The position numbers and the translations under genes were made by a program. A DNA stretch of 35,363 nucleotides. It comes from an uncultured Pelagibacteraceae bacterium (GTDB lineage: Bacteria; Pseudomonadota; Alphaproteobacteria; Pelagibacterales; Pelagibacteraceae). The stretch's first letter is position 1; every line of letters starts with the position of its first letter. The stretch is from NCBI GenBank assembly GCA_902591185.1, contig CACIZU010000008.1:1-35363 (forward strand). The letters are read 5' to 3'. Below the pieces are notes generated by a model that worked only from the letters and a program-made list of their open reading frames with translations, did no database searches and was not told the DNA's origin. Positions 15,040 through 22,895 of the stretch are shown piece by piece.

Positions 15040-16344
15040 TTAAAGTTTTCCGTCTGCTTCGAATACTTCAACCCACTCTTCGATAATTTTATCTAAAGCA
15101 CCTTTAGCAGTTCCTTTTCCATTCACAACATAGTCATGAATTGCTTCTTGCATAGGAAGCATTAACTCAACGAAAGTTGGTTCTTGCCAAAAATCTTTGA
15201 CTATTCCCATTGAGTCTAGGAAACCTTGTGCATAAACAGTAGATGTTGGAAATGATGGTGAATCCAGAACATCATTGTGACATGAATATCCTCCTAGATC
15301 CCACCATTTTTGCTGTACATCAGGTCTAGCAAACCACTTAATGTACTCGAGAGCAAGGTCTTGTTTGTCAGAATATTTAACAACAGATATACCTTGTCCA
15401 CCTAATGTTGCAGCAGCAACATTTTGTTTTGGGTTTGCAAAGAAACCAGAAACTCTTCCGTCTTTGTCTTCTTTAGAAACACCAGGCCAGAAAGCATACC
15501 AGTTCATTTGGAATGCAACTTGTCCTGATTTATAAGCATCTAGATTTGCAACCATGTAAGCATCAGAGTGTCCTGGAGGTGCACAGTCTTCATATAACTT
15601 TCTATAAAATTCGACTGCTTCTACAGCTTTTGGAGAATTGAAATATCCTTCCATATCGTATGGCTTATTAGGATTTTCATATTCCATACCCCATGCATAC
15701 ATTGCAGCTGTAACACCCATTGTGATCCCTTCAGATCCACGCTCTGTATTAATTGCAGCACCGTATCTTTTTTGACCATCAATTTCTCTTCCTTGGAAGA
15801 AAGAACACATGTCATGTAATTGATTCCAATTTGCAGGTACACCTAAATCATATCCGTGTTTTTTCTTAAACTCAGATTTAAGTTCTGGTCTATCAAACCA
15901 GTCTTTTCTATAAGCCCAAGCTAAAGCATCTCCCATAGCTGGTAATGCATAATAGTTTTTACTACCTTTAGGCCATGTTGAATATGCATAAACTGTAGCT
16001 GGCGAGAAATCATTCATTGAAATACCCTCTTTATCAAAAAAGTCATTCAATTTTACGTAATGCCCGTATACAGCTCCAGAACCAATCCATTGCGAGTCAC
16101 CAATTAACAGGTCAAATGTTTTACCTTTGTTGTTAAGTTCATTTAACATACGGTCAGCAAAATTTGGCCATGGTACAAACTCAAAGTTAACTTCTATTCC
16201 TGTTTCTGCAGTAAATTCTTTAGTTAGCTCTTGCAAAGCATTAGCTGGATCCCAAGCAGCCCAACCTAATGTAATTGACTTAGCATTTGAATTTGCAGAA
16301 AAAGAAAATAAAGAAACGAACAATAAAATCATTATTTTTTTCAT
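15040..16344 (-). CDS. CUT1 ABC transporter substrate-binding protein (sugar/polyol type)
   Basis: A 434-residue periplasmic binding protein of the UgpB/MalE-like cluster. The start at 16344 is chosen because GAGAGGG sits 6 bases before it. The upstream in-frame ATG (16359) overlaps that ribosome site. The signal peptide spans about residues 1-22 (KKIMILLFVSLFSFSANSNA then KSITLGW). The body has the family pattern: LTKEFTAETGIEVNFEFVPW near the N-terminus, FDLLIGDSQW, ALPAMGDALAWAYRKDWF, and DVQQKWWDLGGYS near the C-terminus. Many exposed Trp/Tyr/Asp residues suit a sugar or polyol ligand. It is clearly smaller than the rhizobial glycerol-binding protein GlpV as I recall it, so glycerol is not assumed. 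Confidence 0.93.
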   Translation of the reverse strand: MKKIMILLFVSLFSFSANSNAKSITLGWAAWDPANALQELTKEFTAETGIEVNFEFVPWPNFADRMLNELNNKGKTFDLLIGDSQWIGSGAVYGHYVKLNDFFDKEGISMNDFSPATVYAYSTWPKGSKNYYALPAMGDALAWAYRKDWFDRPELKSEFKKKHGYDLGVPANWNQLHDMCSFFQGREIDGQKRYGAAINTERGSEGITMGVTAAMYAWGMEYENPNKPYDMEGYFNSPKAVEAVEFYRKLYEDCAPPGHSDAYMVANLDAYKSGQVAFQMNWYAFWPGVSKEDKDGRVSGFFANPKQNVAAATLGGQGISVVKYSDKQDLALEYIKWFARPDVQQKWWDLGGYSCHNDVLDSPSFPTSTVYAQGFLDSMGIVKDFWQEPTFVELMLPMQEAIHDYVVNGKGTAKGALDKIIEEWVEVFEADGKL

Positions 16345-16357
16345 TTTTTTCCCTCTC
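16345..16357 (-). promoter_or_regulatory. Ribosome binding site deciding the binding-protein start
   Basis: GAGAGGG plus six A residues precede ATG 16344. The alternative ATG at 16359 is partly inside this site, as in tctC. Confidence 0.7.
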
Positions 16358-16359
16358 AT

Positions 16360-16461
16360 TGTTATTATTTTACATATTAGTCTATCTAAGATGGCTTGTG
16401 CCTGCTAGTATTTTTTTTATATAATATTTTGGATTATTAATAATTATAAAGAGGGGGAAAA
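16360..16461. promoter_or_regulatory. Divergent promoter region of the sugar/polyol locus
   Basis: About 100 bp separate the divergent starts of the binding-protein operon and the isomerase/dehydrogenase pair, so both promoters must lie here. The region is AT-rich apart from a short GC-richer core (GATGGCTTGTGCCTGC, about 16390-16405), a candidate operator position. A TATAAT-like hexamer lies near 16418-16425 on the plus strand. The plus-strand gene has a strong GAGGGGG ribosome site at 16451-16457. I see no clean long palindrome, and no regulator gene is in the window. Confidence 0.4.
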
Positions 16462-17517
16462 ATGAAAAAAATTAAAGGTCCTGCTATTTTTTTAGCACAA
16501 TTTGTAGGTGAAGATGAGCCATTCAATTCTTTAGAAAATATTTGTAAGTGGGCATCATCTTTAGGTTACAAAGGTGTACAAATCCCTAGCTGGGATAGTA
16601 GGTTAATCGACTTAAAGAAAGCATCTGAAAGTAAAGATTATTGTGAAGAAATCAAAGGCATTACAAAATCATATGGTATTGAAATTACAGAACTCTCTAC
16701 TCATCTTCAAGGACAATTAGTTGCTGTGCATCCTGCTTATGACACTGCATTTGATGGGTTTGCTGCACCTGAAGTTAGAGGTAATCCAAAAGCAAGACAA
16801 GAATGGGCTGTCAATCAATTAATGATGGCAGCTAAAGCATCAAACAATCTAGGATTAGATAGACATGTAACTTTTTCAGGAGCGCTTGCCTGGCCATATG
16901 TTTATCCTTGGCCACAAAGACCAGAAGGATTAATTGAAAATGCGTTTGATGAATTATCAAAAAGATGGAAGCCAATTCTTGATCATTTTGATCAAAATGG
17001 GGTTGACTTGTGTTATGAAATACATCCAGGCGAAGACCTTCATGATGGCATAACATTTGAGATGTTTTTAGAAAAAGTTGGAAACCATAAAAGATGTAAT
17101 ATGCTTTTTGATCCTAGTCATTATGTTTTACAACACTTAGACTACCTATCACATATTGATATCTATCATGAAAAAATAAAAATGTTTCATGTTAAAGATG
17201 CTGAGCTAAATCCTTCGGGAAAACAAGGGGTGTATGGTGGATTTCAATCTTGGGTAAACAGAGCTGGTAGATTTAGATCACTTGGTGATGGTCAAGTAGA
17301 TTTCAAGTCAATTTTCTCAAAACTTACTTCATATGGTTATGATGGTTGGGCGGTGCTTGAGTGGGAGTGTTGTCTTAAACATCCAGAAGATGGTGCAAGA
17401 GAAGGTTCAGAATTTATCAAAAACCACATAATAAATACCACAGAAAAAGCATTTGATGATTTTGCAGATAGCGGCGCTGATATTGAGGCTAATAAAAAAA
17501 TGCTAGGTATAGAATAG
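16462..17517 (+). CDS. Sugar phosphate isomerase/epimerase, TIM-barrel (xylose isomerase-like)
   Basis: A 351-residue protein of the AP-endonuclease-2/xylose-isomerase-like TIM-barrel family. Candidate metal ligands are Glu186 (CYEIHPGEDL), Asp217 (LFDPSHYV), His243 (MFHVKDAE) and Glu300 (VLEWECC), the usual E-D-H-E tetrad, with His81 near the substrate. Members isomerise or epimerise sugars and keto-polyols (IolE, IolI, tagatose/psicose epimerases). It is 2 bp upstream of the Gfo/Idh dehydrogenase gene and divergent from the transporter, so it probably acts on the imported compound. The strong GAGGGGG ribosome site implies high translation. Confidence 0.9.
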   Translation: MKKIKGPAIFLAQFVGEDEPFNSLENICKWASSLGYKGVQIPSWDSRLIDLKKASESKDYCEEIKGITKSYGIEITELSTHLQGQLVAVHPAYDTAFDGFAAPEVRGNPKARQEWAVNQLMMAAKASNNLGLDRHVTFSGALAWPYVYPWPQRPEGLIENAFDELSKRWKPILDHFDQNGVDLCYEIHPGEDLHDGITFEMFLEKVGNHKRCNMLFDPSHYVLQHLDYLSHIDIYHEKIKMFHVKDAELNPSGKQGVYGGFQSWVNRAGRFRSLGDGQVDFKSIFSKLTSYGYDGWAVLEWECCLKHPEDGAREGSEFIKNHIINTTEKAFDDFADSGADIEANKKMLGIE

Positions 17518-17519
17518 TA

Positions 17520-18674
17520 ATGAATAGAAAAATACGCATCGGAATGGTAGGTGGAGGAAAAGATGCTTTCATTGGTGGTGTACATAGAATAGCACTTAGA
17601 CTTGATGGCTATTATGAACTAGTAGCAGGATCATTTTCTTCAAATTTTGATAATTCTAAAGAAACTGGAAAAAATCTTGGTTTAGCAGAAGATCGTGTCT
17701 ATGAAACTTACCAAGAAATGGCAGAAAAAGAATCTGCTCGTTCAGATGGTATTGACGTGGTGTCCATAGTCACACCAAATCATCTCCATATACCTATAGC
17801 CAAAATTTTTGCAGAAAAAGGCATACATATTATCTGTGATAAACCTCTTGCTTTGTCCAGTGAAGAAGCAACTAGTCTTAAAAACATTGTTGAAAGTAAA
17901 AAATTAATTTTTGCTCTCACCCATAACTATACTGGCTATCCTATGGTTCGTCATGCGAGATCATTAATTCAAAAAGGTGATCTTGGTTCTATAAGAGTAA
18001 TTCAAGCAGAATATCCTCAAGATTGGTTAACTACAAAAGCTGAAGATAATGGTTTAAAACAAGCTGAATGGAGAACTGATCCAAAAAGATCTGGAGGTGG
18101 TGGCTGTATAGGAGATATTGGTACTCATGCATTTAATCTCATAAGATTTATTACTGGATTAGAAGTAGATGAATTATCAGCTGATATTCATACATTTGTA
18201 AAAGGAAGATTGCTCGATGATAATGCTCAAATAATGCTCCGATTCAAAGGAGGCGCTAAAGGTGCAATATGGTCTAGTCAAGTTGCTGTTGGAAATGAAA
18301 ATAACTTGAAAATTAGAGTCTTTGGTGAAAATGGAGGATTGGAGTGGAGGCAAGAAGATCCTAATTATCTCTACTACACAAAATTTGGACACCCAACTCA
18401 AAGAATTACACGAGGAAGTGGCAGTGCAAGTGTGGAGGCCAACGACGTGACTAGAATTCCTCCAGGACATCCTGAAGGATATTTAGAAGGGTTTGCCAAC
18501 ATTTATAGTGATGTTTATAAAGAATTGTTTGCTCAAATAAATAATAAAAAATATGAACAGTCAAATAATTGTTATCCAACTATTTATGATGGTGTTGAGG
18601 GGATGAAGTTTATAGAAACTGTTTTAGAATCAAGTAAGAATAATAGCAAATGGGTTCAATTTAATTCCAAGTAA
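17520..18674 (+). CDS. Gfo/Idh/MocA family NAD(P)-dependent oxidoreductase
   Basis: A 384-residue protein. The N-terminal Rossmann fold opens with RIGMVGGGKDAFIGGVHR (a GGG variant of the dinucleotide loop). The catalytic Lys108 lies in CDKPL (the family EKP motif with Asp for Glu), and the second conserved site is Asp199/His203 in GDIGTH. The C-terminal half is the substrate domain. Such enzymes oxidise a hydroxyl group of inositols, sugars or sugar acids, or reduce the matching ketone. Pairing with a TIM-barrel isomerase is a common theme in inositol and rare-sugar catabolism. The start is set by ATG 17520, two bases after the isomerase stop. Confidence 0.93.
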   Translation: MNRKIRIGMVGGGKDAFIGGVHRIALRLDGYYELVAGSFSSNFDNSKETGKNLGLAEDRVYETYQEMAEKESARSDGIDVVSIVTPNHLHIPIAKIFAEKGIHIICDKPLALSSEEATSLKNIVESKKLIFALTHNYTGYPMVRHARSLIQKGDLGSIRVIQAEYPQDWLTTKAEDNGLKQAEWRTDPKRSGGGGCIGDIGTHAFNLIRFITGLEVDELSADIHTFVKGRLLDDNAQIMLRFKGGAKGAIWSSQVAVGNENNLKIRVFGENGGLEWRQEDPNYLYYTKFGHPTQRITRGSGSASVEANDVTRIPPGHPEGYLEGFANIYSDVYKELFAQINNKKYEQSNNCYPTIYDGVEGMKFIETVLESSKNNSKWVQFNSK

Positions 18675-18708
18675 ATTTTTTTTTAACAAAGCCTGTTGGA
18701 TCTCTTGT

Positions 18709-19521
18709 CTATCTTCCCTTATCGTTTGTATTCTTTTTAAAAATTTTAGGAAACCAATCTTCACGCATCAAATCGCCTGTATTTAAATTAATTCCATCAA
18801 ATGGTGGAGATGTTGGGCCTCCTCTATCAATATATCTAACATCGTCTCCAATAAATCTCATTGAAAATGCTCTGCGAGATTTTGAAGTTATATTTCCACT
18901 CGATCCATGAACAATTTTAAAATTAAATAGCACAGCATCACCTAGGTTTAATTTTGGAATTAAAATATCTTTTTTTAAACTTTCAATACTTGGTAATTCC
19001 ATAAATGAAGTGTCGTCTTTGTACCAAGGTTCATCGTTCGACCATTTTGTTGGTCGAATTAATTTTGACCATTTATGTGAGTTTAAAATTAATTGAAGAT
19101 TATTTTCTTGATCAACATTATCCAATGGTATCCAAAAACTTCCTGTATTATTTCCTTCAACACAATAATAAGGCATATCTTGATGCCAAGGAGTTTCTTT
19201 ATATGTTCCTGGTTCTTTAATAAATATGTGTTCATGAAAAATTTGAGTTGATTTTGATGATGTTGCTTCAGCAACTATTTGTGCACCTGGTGAATTAAAA
19301 ATACAATCCTTAAATTCTTTAATTCTTCCCCAGTTACAATAATCCTCAAAAAATCTACCTTTATTTTTTTCATTAACATTTTCTCTTGCATGTTGACTTG
19401 GTTTTTCTAAAACTTTTTGAAAACCTTTTCTTAAGGGTTCAATCCACTCTTTAAAAACATCTTTTACAATTATTGCTCCAAAATTTTGGTAATCTTCTAT
19501 TTGTTTTTGTGAAAGAAGCAT
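18709..19521 (-). CDS. Phytanoyl-CoA dioxygenase (PhyH) family Fe(II)/2-oxoglutarate oxygenase
   Basis: A 270-residue soluble protein. Fe ligands are His113 and Asp115 (PWHQDMPYY) and His205 (VHGSSGN). Arg216 or Arg217 (SKSRRAFSMRF) would hold 2-oxoglutarate. The gene begins 11 bp after the second amino acid permease gene and should be co-transcribed with that transporter. A hydroxylase acting on the imported amino acid or osmolyte is the simplest reading. The sequence does not look like ectoine hydroxylase EctD to me, and the substrate is open. Its 3' end faces the Gfo/Idh gene (34 bp gap). Confidence 0.9.
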   Translation of the reverse strand: MLLSQKQIEDYQNFGAIIVKDVFKEWIEPLRKGFQKVLEKPSQHARENVNEKNKGRFFEDYCNWGRIKEFKDCIFNSPGAQIVAEATSSKSTQIFHEHIFIKEPGTYKETPWHQDMPYYCVEGNNTGSFWIPLDNVDQENNLQLILNSHKWSKLIRPTKWSNDEPWYKDDTSFMELPSIESLKKDILIPKLNLGDAVLFNFKIVHGSSGNITSKSRRAFSMRFIGDDVRYIDRGGPTSPPFDGINLNTGDLMREDWFPKIFKKNTNDKGR

Positions 19522-19532
19522 TTTTAACTTTA

Positions 19533-20207
19533 TTAAAAACTATATTTTTTCTCTAAATATTTAATCAAATTATGAATCAAAAAAGTCATAAATAAGTAAA
19601 TACCACCAGCAACAATAAAAACTTCTATTGGCTTAAATGTTGTTGAGATTATATATTTAGCAACACCTGTTAGATCCATCAAAGTTACTGTGCTAGCTAA
19701 TGAAGTTCCTTTCATCATTAATATTATTTCATTTCCATAAGCAGGTAATGATTGTCTGATAGCAATTGGAATTTGAATTTTATAAAATATTATCTTATTA
19801 GATATTCCTAAACTTTTTCCAGCTTCAATAATACCTGGTTTTATTGTTTGAAAAGCTGATCTTAATATCTCAGAAGTATAAGCACCTGTATTTAAAGTAA
19901 ATGCAATGATTGCACACCAATAAGGTTCTTTTAAAATAACCCATAAAAATGTTGATCTTAAATATTCAATTTGACCTAAACCAAAGTAAATAATAAATAT
20001 TTGCACCAATAAAGGTGTTCCTCTAAAAACATAGGAATAACCATAAGCAAATTTATTTATAAAAATATTTTTATTCATTCTTAAGATCGCAAATAAAAGT
20101 CCGACAAATAATCCAAAAAATAAAGATGCTGATAAAAGTTTTAGAGTAATTACGGTTGCACTTAAAAGTTTAGGAATACTATTGATCATTAAATCTAAAT
20201 CCATCAA
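19533..20207 (-). CDS. Polar amino acid ABC transporter permease (HisM/ArtM-like)
   Basis: A 224-residue protein with about five membrane segments. It has the family FRGTPLLVQIFIIYFGLGQ motif (about 61-79) and an EAA loop (EAGKSLGISNKIIFYKIQIPIAI, about 133-155). It forms a heterodimeric channel with the protein encoded just upstream, whose stop it overlaps by 4 bp. No ATP-binding subunit is encoded next to it or anywhere in the window for this family, so the ATPase must be elsewhere or shared. Confidence 0.93.
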   Translation of the reverse strand: MMDLDLMINSIPKLLSATVITLKLLSASLFFGLFVGLLFAILRMNKNIFINKFAYGYSYVFRGTPLLVQIFIIYFGLGQIEYLRSTFLWVILKEPYWCAIIAFTLNTGAYTSEILRSAFQTIKPGIIEAGKSLGISNKIIFYKIQIPIAIRQSLPAYGNEIILMMKGTSLASTVTLMDLTGVAKYIISTTFKPIEVFIVAGGIYLFMTFLIHNLIKYLEKKYSF

Positions 20208-20896
20208 TACCCCCTGCTATATTTAGCTTCTAATTTGTTAATTAACTTCATACTTAAATATGTAAGCAACAAATATAAAACTGCTGCAAAAGAATAAAAA
20301 AACAATGGATCTCTGGTAGAGCCTGCAGCTATATAAGATTGCCTCATTATTTCAACTAGACCGGTTACAGAAATAAGTGAAGTGTCTTTAAGAGTAATTT
20401 GCCAAACATTGCTTAGATTTGGAATAGCAAGTCTTAACATTTGAGGTAAAATTATTTTATAAAATTGTGCAAATTTACTAACCCCTAAAACTTTAGCTGC
20501 TTCAAACTGACCTTTGTCAATTGATTGAATAGCGCCACGAAAAACTTCAGTTGAATAAGCTCCAGAAATAATTCCAATAGCCATTGAGCCTGTAATAAAT
20601 GCATTTATTTCAATGTATTCAAAATAACCAAAAATAGAGGCAACATACATAATTGCTCCACTTCCTCCAAAAAAGAAAAGGTAAATTACTAAAAGTTCAG
20701 GTACACCACGAATAACTGTTGTGTAAAAATTTCCAATTAAATTTAATGATTTATATTTTGATAATTTTAAAGGAGTAAATATCAATGCAAAAATGAAACC
20801 AACTAACATAGCTGTAACGGATACAGCTATCGTCATTAAGGTCGCGTAAAATAGCTCGTCACCCCAACCAGTTTTACCAAATGCGAGAAGTTCCAT
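20204..20896 (-). CDS. Polar amino acid ABC transporter permease (HisQ/ArtQ-like)
   Basis: A 230-residue protein with about five membrane segments, the motif IRGVPELLVIYLFFFGG (about 62-78) and an EAA loop EAAKVLGVSKFAQFYKIILPQML (about 133-155). The ATG at 20896 lies only 5 bases after a 27-nt perfect hairpin, so no Shine-Dalgarno can lie between them, and the next Met is too far in. Translation is therefore probably weak or structure-dependent. First of the two membrane genes after the binding-protein gene. Confidence 0.93.
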   Translation of the reverse strand: MELLAFGKTGWGDELFYATLMTIAVSVTAMLVGFIFALIFTPLKLSKYKSLNLIGNFYTTVIRGVPELLVIYLFFFGGSGAIMYVASIFGYFEYIEINAFITGSMAIGIISGAYSTEVFRGAIQSIDKGQFEAAKVLGVSKFAQFYKIILPQMLRLAIPNLSNVWQITLKDTSLISVTGLVEIMRQSYIAAGSTRDPLFFYSFAAVLYLLLTYLSMKLINKLEAKYSRGY

Positions 20897-20901
20897 ATAG
20901 A

Positions 20902-20928
20902 TTGGCGACTATATATTATAGCCGCCAA
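20902..20928 (-). promoter_or_regulatory. Stem-loop between binding-protein and permease genes
   Basis: TTGGCG and CGCCAA form the outer arms and CTATA and TATAG the inner ones. With one G-U pair they make a 12-bp stem around the 3-nt loop ATA. The hairpin ends 5 bases before the permease ATG and starts 12 bases after the binding-protein stop. There is no U-run, so it is not a standard terminator. Protection of the upstream mRNA 3' end (as for malE-malF REP elements) or block of permease translation are the likely roles. Confidence 0.75.
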
Positions 20929-20940
20929 ATCTGAAATTAA

Positions 20941-21792
20941 TTACATAGAAGCATCAAAACCAAAGTGCTTAATAGCAAGCTTGCTAATAATTCCTTGTTT
21001 TCTAGCTTTGTCAATTGCTTTGTTGAAGTCTTTTAACAGTTTAGCATCTCTCTTGCCGATAGTATCATCTCCACCCTGTCTAATTCCAACACCAACACCA
21101 TTTCCAAAAGCACCTCCTGAAAAAGTTGGTCCAACTAGTACAACTGGTTTTCCTGATTTTTCAGCATAATCTGTAAACGCAACAGCAGCAGCAAGTGCAG
21201 CATCACATCTTCCAGAAGCTAAATCTAAATTTACTTCATCTTGAGTTTTATAAGTTCTAACGTTAACTTTACCTACGTCTCCTGAATCTAAGAAGTTCTG
21301 GTGAATAGTTGCTGTTTGAACACAAACAGTTTTTCCTGCTAATGCTCCTGTTAATGTTTTAAGAGCTTTTTTAACATCTCCACCACCTAAAGTTAAATTT
21401 ATTCCCTCTGGTGTATCCATACCTTCAAGACTTGAACCTTTCATAACAGCTAAAGAAGCAACTTCGTCAGCATAACCTTGTGAAAAAGTAATTGTCTTTT
21501 GTCTTTCAGCAGTAATTGACATACCGGCCATGATTGCATCAAATTTTCTCATTAATAATGCTGGAATCATTCCATCCCAATCTTGCTCAACAATTGTACA
21601 TTCTGCTTTCATAATTGCACACAATTCATTTGCAAGTTCAACTTCAAAACCAATTAGATTGCCTGAAGCATCTTTAGAATTCCAAGGAGGATAAGCTCCT
21701 TCAGTTCCGATTTTGATTGTCTCTGCATTTGAAGTAATTGATAAGAATAAGGAAATTATTATTCCCATTCCAAATATTTTTAATTTATTCAT
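20941..21792 (-). CDS. Polar amino acid ABC transporter substrate-binding protein
   Basis: A 283-residue protein. The signal peptide spans about 1-23 (FGMGIIISLFLSITSNA then ETIKIG). The mature N-terminus GTEGAYPPWN and the block IGFEVELANELC are standard for the lysine/arginine/ornithine/histidine/octopine-type family. An Arg in MSITAERQKTITFS would bind the ligand alpha-carboxylate. The central insertion (CVQTATIHQNFLDS) and DLASGRCDAALAAAVAF also fit. A basic amino acid or opine-like ligand is suggested by the family, but the sequence does not prove it. A GGAGGG ribosome site lies just before the start. The gene follows speDE by 59 bp on the same strand. Confidence 0.92.
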   Translation of the reverse strand: MNKLKIFGMGIIISLFLSITSNAETIKIGTEGAYPPWNSKDASGNLIGFEVELANELCAIMKAECTIVEQDWDGMIPALLMRKFDAIMAGMSITAERQKTITFSQGYADEVASLAVMKGSSLEGMDTPEGINLTLGGGDVKKALKTLTGALAGKTVCVQTATIHQNFLDSGDVGKVNVRTYKTQDEVNLDLASGRCDAALAAAVAFTDYAEKSGKPVVLVGPTFSGGAFGNGVGVGIRQGGDDTIGKRDAKLLKDFNKAIDKARKQGIISKLAIKHFGFDASM

Positions 21793-21851
21793 TTTCCCTC
21801 CAAAATAATTAAATTTATTATTTCACAAAACTTAATAATTAAAAAGAAAAA

Positions 21852-22892
21852 TTAATGATTTATTGATGAAGAAAAATTCCAAGAACAATCAAAACTAGGT
21901 ATATAAACTCTTGATAATTTGGTGTTACCAAAATTGTGGTTAAAAACATTCAGCCAATTTTCAACTTGAAGAGGTTTTTTATCCTGACTTCCAACTTGAG
22001 CAGTAATTACTCCTTTTGGTTTTAGAATTCTAACTAAAGAGTCCATATTTTTAGCAGCCAGATCAATACAAAACTGATCATCATTTAAATCAACAAAGAT
22101 ATGGTCATAAGTATCATCTTTTGCAGATTTAATACTTTCAAATGCATCTCCCCAAAGACATTTAACTGAATTTTTCTCGGTAGCTTTTTTTCCAATATCA
22201 CCAAGATGTTTATTGCAAACATCCACAACTTCTGGATCAAGCTCATACCAATCAATAAAATTAAAATTCTTTGAAATACATTCTCTTGCTACTCCACCAT
22301 CTCCTCCACCAATAATAGCAGCTCTTTCATTATCCTTATTTAGCTCAAGACCTGCTCCTACAAAAGTAGAGCTATATAAATGCTCATCTGTTGCGGCTAC
22401 TTGGATTTCTCCATCTATAAATAATGATTTACCAAATTGTTCTAGATCTAAAATTTCTATATGTTGACCAACGTTTGATTTAAAATCTTCAAGCACATCA
22501 TTTACTACATATGATTTTTGCAAACCAGGCGAGCTATAAATATCATAATAGAGTGATTTAGTATCTCGGCTAAACTCTTTCTTAACAATTCTTTTGTGCT
22601 TAAATTCTTTTTTAATTATATCTACTGCAACTGATGGATTAATTTTTCCACATGTAAAAAAATCAAAACTAATTATTCCTTTTTCAGGAAATGTATGAAA
22701 ACTAATATGACTTTCAGCTAATAATGCTAGAATAGTAAAACCTTGTGGTTCAAATTTATATTTAGAAATATTAAGAATTGTTACTTTAGCTACTTTCGCA
22801 ATATCATAAATTACTTTTTCAAATAAAGAAGGATCATATTCTTTTGTAGTTCCAATAATGTCTAGAGTGATATGTTCACCAACTTTAGTCAT
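21852..22892 (-). CDS. Bifunctional S-adenosylmethionine decarboxylase / spermidine synthase fusion (SpeD-SpeE)
   Basis: A 346-residue fusion. Residues about 1-120 are a prokaryotic AdoMet decarboxylase. Self-cleavage would fall at Glu60-Ser61 in LAESHISFHTFPE, turning Ser61 into the pyruvoyl group, with His66 and Cys81 as processing/catalytic residues. Residues about 125-346 are an aminopropyltransferase with GGGDGGVARE (195-204) and the acidic VDLNDD site (Asp268, Asp271). The two steps, decarboxylation of AdoMet and transfer of aminopropyl to putrescine, give spermidine plus methylthioadenosine. Such fusions have been described in several phyla, including Candidatus Pelagibacter ubique, which supports the organism assignment. 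It lies 3 bp after the aldolase gene in the same operon. Confidence 0.95.
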   Translation of the reverse strand: MTKVGEHITLDIIGTTKEYDPSLFEKVIYDIAKVAKVTILNISKYKFEPQGFTILALLAESHISFHTFPEKGIISFDFFTCGKINPSVAVDIIKKEFKHKRIVKKEFSRDTKSLYYDIYSSPGLQKSYVVNDVLEDFKSNVGQHIEILDLEQFGKSLFIDGEIQVAATDEHLYSSTFVGAGLELNKDNERAAIIGGGDGGVARECISKNFNFIDWYELDPEVVDVCNKHLGDIGKKATEKNSVKCLWGDAFESIKSAKDDTYDHIFVDLNDDQFCIDLAAKNMDSLVRILKPKGVITAQVGSQDKKPLQVENWLNVFNHNFGNTKLSRVYIPSFDCSWNFSSSINH

Positions 22893-22895
22893 TAA

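Noticed and set aside
18709..19521. Ectoine hydroxylase (EctD)
   Set aside because: Same superfamily and metal ligands, but I do not see the EctD-specific signature and no ectoine genes are present.
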